Origin: Bacillota bacterium
GTDB taxonomy: Bacteria > Bacillota_C > Negativicutes > CTSoil-072
Length of the DNA stretch: 5,767 nucleotides
Direction: 5' to 3'
Assembly: GCA_017861495.1 (NCBI GenBank)
Contig: JAGFXW010000163.1
Span: 1-5,767 of the forward strand
Part shown: piece by piece, positions 1-5,542 of the stretch
How positions within the stretch are numbered: position 1 is the stretch's first letter
Layout of the letters: each line of letters starts with the position of its first letter
Position numbers and translations under genes: made by a program
The notes under the pieces: model-generated
Told to the model about the DNA's origin: nothing
The model's input: only the letters and a program-made list of their open reading frames with translations
The model's database searches: none

Positions 1-82
1 GCATCAGTTTGCCATCCGCTCCAAAAATATTTCGCGCAACCACCATCCCTGGGGTAGCATGAGAAATCGATACTCTTTGCAC
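1..82 (-). CDS. HD-GYP-like phosphohydrolase, N-terminal fragment (runs off left edge)
   Basis: A GTG start at 80-82 is preceded by AAGAGG (91-96) at 8-nt spacing and opens a frame that stays open to the window edge (27 codons plus one base). The visible protein begins VQRVSISHATPGMVVARN and continues with IFGADGKLM. The pattern of a short beta strand, then PGM-V-AR-IF-ADG-L, is what I know from the N-terminal segment before the HD domain in many Firmicute HD-GYP-type phosphohydrolases, which often hydrolyse cyclic dinucleotides. The catalytic HD domain is outside the window, so the enzymatic call is inference. The gene starts 57 bp after the ftsW stop with no terminator between them, so it is probably co-transcribed with ftsW. 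The existence of the gene is well supported by SD, start and family-like sequence; the exact family is less certain. Confidence 0.65.
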   Translation of the reverse strand, partial: MQRVSISHATPGMVVARNIFGADGKLM

Positions 83-90
83 GTTTTCAA

Positions 91-96
91 CCTCTT
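91..96 (-). promoter_or_regulatory. Ribosome binding site of the HD-GYP-like gene
   Basis: AAGAGG on the minus strand lies 8 nt before the GTG at 80-82. It fixes the start of a gene that is otherwise only an 82-base stub at the window edge. Confidence 0.6.
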
Positions 97-139
97 ATAT
101 GTCTACTATTTTTATGATTCTTTGCACCACTTGACGTTA

Positions 140-1327
140 CTATTGCTTCTTAAACTGGTTGGGAGACAATACACGCAGCCTGCGTTGCCGCGGCAAGGTT
201 TCCCGCGGCGTCGCCGCTGTTTCGGGTACAGCATTGCGAGACTGCCGCCCCACATTGACCAAGAAACCAACTGCCGCCATATTCACCAGCAGCGATGTTC
301 CCCCATAACTAATGAATGGCAATGGAACCCCTGTTACCGGAATCATCCCTGATACCATGGCAATATTGCCAATCGCCTGTCCAATAATCAACACCGTCAT
401 TCCGCCGGCTAACAATACGCCAAATCCATCCGGCGCCCGCAGCGCAATCCGCATGCCGTGCCAAGCCAAACCGGCTAAAAGGATCAGCACGAACAGCGCT
501 CCGACAAAACCAAGTTCCTGGCATAACACAGCAAAGGCAAAATCTGTGTGCGCCTCCGGCAGATAATAAAACTTGCTGGCGCCTTTGCCCAAGCCCGTGC
601 CCATAAAACCGCCGGAACCAATTGCCAATAAGGACTGAACCGTTTGGTACCCTGTTGTCAACTGATAGTCCCAGGGATTCAGCCAGGCGGAAATCCGCTC
701 CGCGCGATAGGCTGCGGAAGTCGCAAAGTAGCTTATTGCAAAAATTACGACCGCAACCATCCCCATAATTTCTTTTTTCGGCAATCCGGCTAATAAATAT
801 AATACCAGACAAAGCGCCACAATCAACGCAGCGGTTCCCATATCGGGCTGCCTCATAACCAGAGTCGCCATGATACCCGTAAGAACAAACGGCTCGGAAA
901 AAATCGATATTTTACGCCGTCTCTCCATTCGCGGCCCTAAGTAGGCTGCAGTCACAATAATGGCCGCCATCTTCGCCAATTCGGAAGGTTGAAAAATAAT
1001 GCCAATTTTAAGCCAGCGTCTGGCGCCATTGGCCTCAATCCCCATCACATAAATCAGCGCCAGCAATACAATTACAAGACAAGTCAGCCGCACCGACCAG
1101 CGCTGCAATAAATGATAATTCATTTTTATCGTCACGATTAATCCGAGCAGGCCTAAACCAACAGAAATCAGATGCCGTTTGAGAAAATAGAAGGGATCGC
1201 CCCACAGCTGCCCTGCCGATACAAAGCTGGCGCTAAAAACATTGACCGTGCCGACGAGCAGCAAAAGCAGCGTAATGTATAAAATAGCTTCAGCCGAGTT
1301 CGCCCATGGAACCGGTAGCTTGCGCAT
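140..1327 (-). CDS. ftsW: FtsW/SpoVE-type SEDS peptidoglycan glycosyltransferase
   Basis: A polytopic membrane protein of 395 aa with about ten hydrophobic segments, the usual length for FtsW/RodA/SpoVE. SEDS proteins polymerise lipid II into glycan strands at the cytoplasmic membrane, normally with a class B penicillin-binding protein. Visible signatures are NGARRW (100-105), QPSELAK (113-119), QPDMGTA (160-166), a GYQTVQSLLAIGSGG loop (226-240), YLPEAHTDF (255-263) and PVTGVPLPFISYGGTSL (330-346). Asp262 in HTDF corresponds to the Asp shown to be essential in RodA/FtsW. EAHTD, rather than the EQHTD or ESHTD often seen in RodA, favours FtsW, but SpoVE or a paralogue cannot be excluded. The ATG at 1325-1327 has a very strong SD (GGGGGAGGAAA) 9 nt upstream. 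The gene lies 70 bp after trmB with no terminator. No mur, dcw or PBP gene is visible, so this is not a classical division-cluster location. The short basic C-terminal tail (about 361-395) is presumably cytoplasmic. Confidence 0.93.
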   Translation of the reverse strand: MRKLPVPWANSAEAILYITLLLLLVGTVNVFSASFVSAGQLWGDPFYFLKRHLISVGLGLLGLIVTIKMNYHLLQRWSVRLTCLVIVLLALIYVMGIEANGARRWLKIGIIFQPSELAKMAAIIVTAAYLGPRMERRRKISIFSEPFVLTGIMATLVMRQPDMGTAALIVALCLVLYLLAGLPKKEIMGMVAVVIFAISYFATSAAYRAERISAWLNPWDYQLTTGYQTVQSLLAIGSGGFMGTGLGKGASKFYYLPEAHTDFAFAVLCQELGFVGALFVLILLAGLAWHGMRIALRAPDGFGVLLAGGMTVLIIGQAIGNIAMVSGMIPVTGVPLPFISYGGTSLLVNMAAVGFLVNVGRQSRNAVPETAATPRETLPRQRRLRVLSPNQFKKQ

Positions 1328-1336
1328 AGACTGTTT

Positions 1337-1341
1337 CCTCC
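1337..1341 (-). promoter_or_regulatory. Strong ribosome binding site of ftsW
   Basis: GGAGG on the minus strand sits within the longer purine run GGGGGAGGAAA, with 9 nt to the ATG at 1325-1327. It confirms the ftsW start and suggests efficient independent initiation even if the gene is transcribed from an upstream promoter. Confidence 0.8.
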
Positions 1342-1397
1342 CCCTTTACCGGCGACCTTGCCAAACTCTGCAACAAATTAAACCAATGAACATGGGA

Positions 1398-2045
1398 TCA
1401 AACCGGAAGATATGCTTCGCAACGGAAAATCTTCATTCCCTGCGAACTAAATTTCTTTTCATATTCCGTCATCACATTGTCGGTAACATCCCCATAATGA
1501 TGAAGGTCCAAAGAAATATTGGCCAAAATAAAGCCGTTTGCCGCAAACTGGTTCAGTGAATATTCAAAAAGACGTTCATTATCGGTTTTAAAATAAACTG
1601 CGCCGCCTTTTTTCAGCACCGATTTATATTTTGCTAAAAAACCGGCGTCAGTCAGACGGCGCTTGGCATGCCGCTTTTTCGGCCAGGGATCGCAAAAATT
1701 GATATAGATCCGTTCAATCTCTCCAGGCGCAAACAATTGCCCGATATCGGTGCCGTCAAACGGCAATAGTCGTATATTCGTTAACCCCTGTTCCCGAACC
1801 TTCTTTGCCGCATAATAAAGGATCGCGGCTTCGTATTCTATACCAACAAAATTAATGTTCGGCCAGCGTTTTGCCATTCCGGTAATGAAATCGCCTTTAC
1901 CGGTCCCCAGCTCAACATGCACCGGTTGATCTGCACCGAAAACAGCCCGCCAACCACCAGGCTGAATTTTTTCCGGAGAAAAAATGATAATATCTTCATA
2001 TTCATGGATTGCTTGAGCAATCCACGGTTTATTTCGTAACCGCAA
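1398..2045 (-). CDS. trmB: tRNA (guanine-N7-)-methyltransferase TrmB
   Basis: A 215-aa Rossmann-fold SAM-dependent methyltransferase that forms m7G at position 46 of the tRNA variable loop. The N-terminus reads MRLRNKPW (initiator TTG), as is typical of TrmB. SAM-binding motif I is ELGTGKG (45-51), followed by the acidic strand end GIE (68-70). The TrmB hallmark DPWPKKRHAKRRL is at 119-131, with the conserved catalytic/substrate Asp119; KTDN is at 153-156 and the C-terminal TEYEKKF at 193-199. Length and all key motifs are normal. The start is TTG at 2043-2045, supported by GAGGA at 9-nt spacing and by the MRLRxKPW N-terminus. That SD overlaps the stop codon of the upstream regulator (12 nt between stop and start), which suggests translational coupling. 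It has no evident promoter of its own. Confidence 0.96.
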   Translation of the reverse strand: MRLRNKPWIAQAIHEYEDIIIFSPEKIQPGGWRAVFGADQPVHVELGTGKGDFITGMAKRWPNINFVGIEYEAAILYYAAKKVREQGLTNIRLLPFDGTDIGQLFAPGEIERIYINFCDPWPKKRHAKRRLTDAGFLAKYKSVLKKGGAVYFKTDNERLFEYSLNQFAANGFILANISLDLHHYGDVTDNVMTEYEKKFSSQGMKIFRCEAYLPV

Positions 2046-2054
2046 TCAATTCCA

Positions 2055-2059
2055 TCCTC
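2055..2059 (-). promoter_or_regulatory. trmB ribosome binding site overlapping the regulator stop codon
   Basis: GAGGA on the minus strand lies 9 nt before the TTG start at 2043-2045. The regulator's TGA stop (2058-2060) shares its last two bases with this SD. Ribosomes ending on the regulator would be placed directly on the trmB initiation site. Confidence 0.65.
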
Positions 2060-3956
2060 ACTTTTCCAACCCATATTTTCGCAAATACCGATATAATGTC
2101 ACCCGGCTAACCGCCAACATATTCGCCATACGGCTGATATTGCCGCGGGCCGCTTTCCAAATCTCCAAAAACGCGCCGCGGTCTTCTTTCCAAGCCATGC
2201 CAATGCGGCCCCGGCCCGGTAAATGAATATCACCCGGCGAAATAACGTCTTCTACCGTGTGAAAAAAAGCATATTCGACAACACCCTGCAGTTGTTTTAC
2301 ATTGTCCGGCCATTCATACGCCAAAAGCGCTTCCGCTGTTTCTTTAGCTATGCGCTTCACCGGCATTTGATGTTGTTCCGCCAATTCGACTACAATATGT
2401 TCCGCCAGCAACGGAATATCTTCCCGTCGGCTGCGAAGCGGCGGAATGCGGATAAACGTCCTGCTGATAACAGGGTACAGTTCTGACGAAAACTGCTGTT
2501 TTTCCGTCAGGCGCTTCAGATCCCCGTCACAAGCCGCAATAACCCGGACGTCCAGGGGCCTGCAATCCTGTCCAGCGGACGAGCAAATCTGTTTTTCCGT
2601 CAAAACCCGGGCTAATCGTGCCGCCAAATCCAAGGGAATTTTTTCTACTTCATCTAAAAACAAGGTGCCGCCATTTGCCAATTCCAGCTTGCCCACCGCG
2701 TTTTCCTCACTGGAACCGGCAAGCCCAAACAATTCCGTCTCAAGCAATTCCGGCGGAAAGTCGCCGCATTTCACCGCAATCAACGGACCGGCCGCTCTCG
2801 TTCCGGCCTGGTGAATCCCATGCGCCAAACGCTGTTTGCCGGTACCGGATTCTCCTTGCAGAAGAATGTTGTGACCGCTATTCGCGGCGCGGCTCGCTTT
2901 ATGCATCATGCTGAGGAAAACAGGGGTATTGCCTACCATGCTGGAAAGGCTGTACCGGGCCTTATAACCGGAAGCATGCGCCACCAGCATGCGCAACCCT
3001 TCTATCGGCGTTGAAACAGCGACAACACTGTTCACCTCTTGATCCGTATATAACGGCGTCACCGTTGTAATATCTTCGTACGTTTTTTTCGCCGTAATCC
3101 ACGTAACCTCTTTATTATGGGCGGGAATCCCTTTAAACCCTTTGAAAATCGGCGTATGTTGATAATTCAAGACAAATTCGCTCAAATTTTTCGGTTTTGA
3201 CAATGATGCGTCATCCGATATCGCCAAGCGCTCTCTTCCGGCCCGGTTCGCATATTTCACTTCTCCGTTCGGAAGTATGTGATACGCAACAACTGGCGTG
3301 GAATCGAGCAAAGCCTCACGCGCCTCCAGATCGGCAATGACGGCAAGATGTTTTTCTAGCGCGTATTTCATTGATAACACCAAGGAAACGAAGGCCGTAT
3401 ACGGAAGTTCTTCCTGATGCACTGACACCAATGTCAGTACATACTCCATTTCGCCATTAACAAAAATCGGTGCAGAAAAAGCATCGCCGGAATGGCACTC
3501 TTCCACCCACATTTCGGGGCCAAACAGTAAGAACGGGACTCGATGTTCTACGGACAGCGAAATGCTCGATGTGCCGATATCCGCTTCGGAAAGCCGCATC
3601 CCATCCATAGCCCCCGGTGCTTTCTGCACAAACGGCAGCGCATAACTCTTCAGACAATAATATTCATGATCAACCAAAATCATACTCAAATTATATACAT
3701 TAAAGTGTTCCCGGACTTCCTGAAATAATCCGTCCAAATAGTCGATCACTTTTTTGTGGTACGCCTGGCGGGCCGCTAATTCCTGACGGCTTAGCACGGA
3801 CTGCGACCGCATGATATCGCTGGCAATCTTTTCTTGGCGGCTGCGCTGCCATGATTCCGCCACCCAAGGATGGACATTCGGATCAAGAACTCCATCGTTG
3901 ATAAATTTGTAGTAATAGTGCATTAATTTTTCTTTATTACGCCGCTCACGGATCAC
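2058..3956 (-). CDS. AcoR-type regulator (GAF-PAS-AAA+-Fis HTH) with degenerate sigma54-activator ATPase
   Basis: A 632-aa transcription regulator, counted from GTG at 3954-3956. That start is chosen because GGAGG (3965-3969) lies 8 nt upstream; an in-frame GTG at 4044-4046 would add 30 aa but has no SD. Layout: an N-terminal HPWVAESWQRSR segment (29-40) typical of AcoR-like proteins, a GAF-like sensor (about 70-205), a PAS domain (about 216-315), an AAA+ domain (about 335-575) and a Fis-type HTH (about 596-630, NISRMANMLAVSRVTLYRYL). Walker A GESGTGKQ (368-375) and Walker B TLFLDE (431-436) are present. The GAFTGA loop that contacts sigma54 is absent: after ELFG come only ten residues, LAGSSEENAV, before GKLE. 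In the arginine-finger segment, usually FREDLYYRL, both arginines are replaced (FSSELYPVI, 489-497). Sensor II reads WPDNVKQL, with Lys for the usual Arg. I infer a DNA-binding regulator that cannot remodel sigma54 holoenzyme and may work as a sigma70-type activator or repressor. Ligand and targets are unknown. Confidence 0.9.
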   Translation of the reverse strand: MIRERRNKEKLMHYYYKFINDGVLDPNVHPWVAESWQRSRQEKIASDIMRSQSVLSRQELAARQAYHKKVIDYLDGLFQEVREHFNVYNLSMILVDHEYYCLKSYALPFVQKAPGAMDGMRLSEADIGTSSISLSVEHRVPFLLFGPEMWVEECHSGDAFSAPIFVNGEMEYVLTLVSVHQEELPYTAFVSLVLSMKYALEKHLAVIADLEAREALLDSTPVVAYHILPNGEVKYANRAGRERLAISDDASLSKPKNLSEFVLNYQHTPIFKGFKGIPAHNKEVTWITAKKTYEDITTVTPLYTDQEVNSVVAVSTPIEGLRMLVAHASGYKARYSLSSMVGNTPVFLSMMHKASRAANSGHNILLQGESGTGKQRLAHGIHQAGTRAAGPLIAVKCGDFPPELLETELFGLAGSSEENAVGKLELANGGTLFLDEVEKIPLDLAARLARVLTEKQICSSAGQDCRPLDVRVIAACDGDLKRLTEKQQFSSELYPVISRTFIRIPPLRSRREDIPLLAEHIVVELAEQHQMPVKRIAKETAEALLAYEWPDNVKQLQGVVEYAFFHTVEDVISPGDIHLPGRGRIGMAWKEDRGAFLEIWKAARGNISRMANMLAVSRVTLYRYLRKYGLEK

Positions 3957-3964
3957 AAAACAAT

Positions 3965-3969
3965 CCTCC
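3965..3969 (-). promoter_or_regulatory. Ribosome binding site deciding the regulator start
   Basis: GGAGG on the minus strand lies 8 nt before the GTG at 3954-3956. None of the other candidate starts (GTG 4044-4046, ATG 3969-3971, ATG 3921-3923) has a comparable SD, so this site argues for the 632-aa protein. Confidence 0.7.
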
Positions 3970-3985
3970 ATCCATGTTCGAGATA

Positions 3986-4023
3986 GATTTCTAAGATTAT
4001 ATTCCTCGCAAAATCTAGAAATC
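3986..4023. repeat. Inverted repeat over the regulator promoter (candidate operator)
   Basis: Left arm GATTTCTAAGATT (3986-3998) and right arm AATCTAGAAATC (4012-4023) are complementary over 12 bp apart from one extra A in the left arm, with 13 bp between them. The arms overlap the start-site/-10 edge and the -35 position of the candidate promoter. This is the kind of place where an autoregulator or other repressor would bind. RNA hairpin formation is possible but the stem is AT-rich and is not followed by a T-run. Confidence 0.4.
3996..4001 (-). promoter_or_regulatory. Candidate sigma70 -10 box of the regulator gene
   Basis: A perfect TATAAT on the minus strand lies 39 nt before the GTG start. 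The hexamer 17 bp upstream (GGATTT, 4019-4024) is a poor -35, so activity might need an activator or be weak. A start just downstream would leave a leader of about 30 nt ending in the SD. It falls inside the in-frame extension up to 4046, which further argues against the longer protein. Confidence 0.45.
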
Positions 4024-4050
4024 CTTGCAACTTTTTGAAAAAGCACCGGG

Positions 4051-4074
4051 GAAATATTTTTCGAAAACTTTTTC
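4051..4074. repeat. AT-rich 24-bp imperfect palindrome between usp and the regulator
   Basis: The two 12-bp halves (4051-4062 and 4063-4074) match as inverted repeats at 10 of 12 positions, centred in TTTTCGAAAA. It begins 13 bp after the usp stop codon. A second short dyad, CTTTTTGAAAAAG (4031-4043), follows. Neither has a GC stem or a T-run on the minus strand, so they are not convincing terminators; a protein-binding site is possible. The 130-bp gap between usp and the regulator contains these dyads and the promoter region and nothing else I recognise. Confidence 0.35.
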
Positions 4075-4086
4075 TGTTATTTTCAG

Positions 4087-4515
4087 TTATTTCACGATTA
4101 AAACCGGTATCGGCGAGTGCTGGGCAACCGCCGTACTGACGCTGCCTAAAAAAAATTCGGTAATTCCGCTCAAACCCCGGCAGCCAATGACCACTGAATC
4201 AAATTGACGTTCGCGGATCGCATTGAGAATTCGACCGGCCGGATTGCCAAACTCCAAGATCGTTTCGACTTTCCCCGAATAGTTCGTCAGGCGGGCTTGT
4301 GCCATCTCTAACAAACTGCTGCCAACCTTCTCAATTTCCGCGATATCCTGCGGCACATAAGGAACATCGCCGTTCATTGATATCGTTAATACCGGTTTCA
4401 CTACATGAATGACCGTGATGGTTCCCGCAAATTTTTCACCCAACGTCTTTGCATATTCCAGAGCGTTCCATGCCGTTTCTGATCCGTCAACCGGAACTAA
4501 AATAGAACGAAACAT
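4087..4515 (-). CDS. UspA-family universal stress protein, ATP-binding type
   Basis: A 142-aa single-domain universal stress protein, the standard family length. It opens with MFRSILVPVDGSE and ends with PVLIVK, both typical family ends. The ATP-binding signature G-x2-G-x9-G-S is intact: G111, G114, G124 and S125 in GCRGLSGITEFFLGS. This places it with the nucleotide-binding Usp subgroup. Such cytoplasmic proteins usually form dimers and help survival during growth arrest or redox and energy stress; the precise role here is unknown. The ATG at 4513-4515 is preferred because a G-rich SD (GGGGG, 4524-4528) lies 8 nt upstream and the protein then starts as relatives do. An in-frame ATG at 4528-4530 would add MGVWI but has no SD. 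The gene lies just downstream of the nif terminator, with its own candidate promoter and a Rex-like site. Confidence 0.92.
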   Translation of the reverse strand: MFRSILVPVDGSETAWNALEYAKTLGEKFAGTITVIHVVKPVLTISMNGDVPYVPQDIAEIEKVGSSLLEMAQARLTNYSGKVETILEFGNPAGRILNAIRERQFDSVVIGCRGLSGITEFFLGSVSTAVAQHSPIPVLIVK

Positions 4516-4523
4516 GATCCATA

Positions 4524-4528
4524 CCCCC
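4524..4528 (-). promoter_or_regulatory. Ribosome binding site of usp
   Basis: GGGGG within GATGGGGGT on the minus strand lies 8 nt before the ATG at 4513-4515. It is not an ideal GGAGG, but it is better than anything before the alternative ATG at 4528-4530 and so favours the 142-aa protein. Confidence 0.45.
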
Positions 4529-4578
4529 ATCCCGTAATTAAGTTTGCCAATAGCCTTTTTCCATAAGCTTCTTACTAT

Positions 4579-4596
4579 TTGTTATCTATTTAACAT
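4579..4596. promoter_or_regulatory. Candidate Rex (NADH/NAD+ redox repressor) operator upstream of usp
   Basis: TTGTTATCTATTTAACAT matches the clostridial Rex operator pattern TTGTTAANNNNTTAACAA, as I recall it, at 12 of 14 defined positions. The core TGTTA/TAACA dyad is perfect. It overlaps the presumed -10 of the usp promoter, a repressing position. This suggests usp is derepressed at a high NADH/NAD+ ratio. No rex gene is in the window, and the site is AT-rich, so chance is possible. Confidence 0.4.
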
Positions 4597-4618
4597 GGAT
4601 TGCAATAATTCCTGTCAA
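4588..4618 (-). promoter_or_regulatory. Candidate sigma70 promoter for usp
   Basis: A perfect -35 TTGACA (4613-4618, minus strand) is followed after 19 bp by TTAAAT (4588-4593), a 4/6 match to TATAAT. The spacer is longer than the optimal 17 bp, so the -10 assignment is weak. The -35 overlaps the first bases of the nifV terminator T-run. Confidence 0.3.
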
Positions 4619-4656
4619 AAAGGCCATAATCCCAAGAAAATCTAGGATTATGGCCT
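4617..4656 (-). terminator. Intrinsic terminator of the nifV operon
   Basis: On the minus strand AGGCCATAATCC (4645-4656) pairs perfectly with GGATTATGGCCT (4621-4632) across a 12-nt loop, followed directly by TTTT (4617-4620). It lies 26 bp after the nifV-alpha stop and separates the nif transcript from usp. The reverse orientation lacks a T-run, so it acts in one direction. Confidence 0.9.
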
Positions 4657-4681
4657 CTTGTTCCTGCGCCCTGTTATCCAA

Positions 4682-5539
4682 TTAAATGCTCATCCGTTCA
4701 CCGGATACCGGCTTGTAGACAAAGTTCTTTTGTCCGCTGCTGCGCTCCACCAATTGGCAAAGCGGACCGATGACCGAAAGATCAATGCCTGCAGAACACC
4801 CATATACCTCATTCAAAGCAAGGGCCACTTCTTCCAGCGAAGCATTGCCTGCCCGTTCTCCGATCCCGTTGACCGTTACGCTAACGAGATCAATCCCGGC
4901 CCGTACTGCGGCCAGTGTATTCGCCGTCGCCAAACCAAAATCATTATGAGCATGGAACTCAACCGGCAAGGGGCAATGTTCCTGCAAACAGCGCATGGTA
5001 TTGTAGGTTTGAAACGGCGTCAAACAGCCAACCGTATCCGCATAACGGATCCGGACTGCACCCATTTGGGCGGCTACATCCGCAACCTGTAAAAAGAACT
5101 CCAGATCGGCCCTTGAAGCGTCTTCCGCTCCAACAGAAACCGTACAGCCATAATTGGCTGCCAAATCAATGCATTCCTCCAATTTTGCAATCACCCACGC
5201 CGGATCCTGTTGAAATTTTACCGCAATATGGTTTTGCGAAATCGGCACGGAAATATGGATATTCGAAAATCCGCAATAAATCGATTTGAAAATATCTTCC
5301 CGGACTGCCCGGTTCCAGGCAATGACCTTGGCGTTCAAACCCGCGTGCAAGATATTACGCAGGGCATGAAATTCACTGCCGCCCATAGCCGGAACCCCTG
5401 CTTCGATGTAGGGTACTCCAGACTGATCCAGCTGTTTGGCAATTGCCATCTTTTCGGCGGCCGAAAAGGCAATGCCGGCGGTCTGCTCGCCATCGCGCAA
5501 GGTAGTATCAACAAATTGCACCTTCTCGGCAATAAACAT
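4682..5539 (-). CDS. nifV: Homocitrate synthase catalytic subunit NifV-alpha
   Basis: A 285-aa TIM-barrel domain of the homocitrate/isopropylmalate synthase family. It should condense acetyl-CoA with 2-oxoglutarate to (R)-homocitrate, the organic ligand of FeMo-cofactor. Signature 1 is DTTLRDGEQTAG (11-22), signature 2 is VEFHAHNDFG (193-202), and NGIGERAGNASLEE is at 224-237. The expected metal ligands Asp11, His196, His198 and Asn232 are present. IEAGVPAMGG (45-54), AWNRAVRED (74-82) and AEDASRAD (138-145) are NifV-like rather than LeuA-like. The protein stops after KPVSGERMSI, where single-chain NifV (about 380 aa) would continue into its C-terminal domain. That missing domain type is encoded by the gene just upstream. 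This matches the nifV-omega/nifV-alpha arrangement of Clostridium pasteurianum. The ATG follows AGGAGGG (5549-5555) at 9 nt, inside the end of the upstream gene. A terminator follows. Confidence 0.93.
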   Translation of the reverse strand: MFIAEKVQFVDTTLRDGEQTAGIAFSAAEKMAIAKQLDQSGVPYIEAGVPAMGGSEFHALRNILHAGLNAKVIAWNRAVREDIFKSIYCGFSNIHISVPISQNHIAVKFQQDPAWVIAKLEECIDLAANYGCTVSVGAEDASRADLEFFLQVADVAAQMGAVRIRYADTVGCLTPFQTYNTMRCLQEHCPLPVEFHAHNDFGLATANTLAAVRAGIDLVSVTVNGIGERAGNASLEEVALALNEVYGCSAGIDLSVIGPLCQLVERSSGQKNFVYKPVSGERMSI

Positions 5540-5542
5540 CGG

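Noticed and set aside
309..812. 167-codon minus-strand frame within ftsW
   Set aside because: It is an alternative frame of a clearly conserved SEDS gene, with no family features of its own.
1328..1397. Terminator or promoter between trmB and ftsW
   Set aside because: No GC hairpin with a T-run and no convincing -35/-10 pair was seen in these 70 bases, only the ftsW SD.
2694..2723. Frameshift explaining the missing GAFTGA motif
   Set aside because: The flanks ELFG and GKLELANGG are in the same frame and well conserved. No alternative frame here encodes GAFTGA, and other catalytic positions are altered too.
3957..4046. 30-residue N-terminal extension of the regulator from GTG 4044-4046
   Set aside because: There is no SD before it, and the stretch contains the likely promoter (TATAAT) and an inverted repeat. 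A downstream GTG has a strong GGAGG at 8 nt.
4516..4530. Five-residue extension MGVWI on the universal stress protein
   Set aside because: There is no SD before this ATG. The next ATG has a G-rich SD and gives the usual family N-terminus.
4540..4556. Possible sigma54 -24/-12 promoter (TTGGCAAACTTAATTAC, minus strand) before usp
   Set aside because: The GG is not followed by GC at the required 10-bp spacing (TA is found), and it lies very close to the start codon.
4658..5092. 144-codon plus-strand open frame opposite nifV-alpha
   Set aside because: It lies entirely antisense to a well-conserved gene and across the terminator, with no recognisable domain; it is a shadow of nifV coding.
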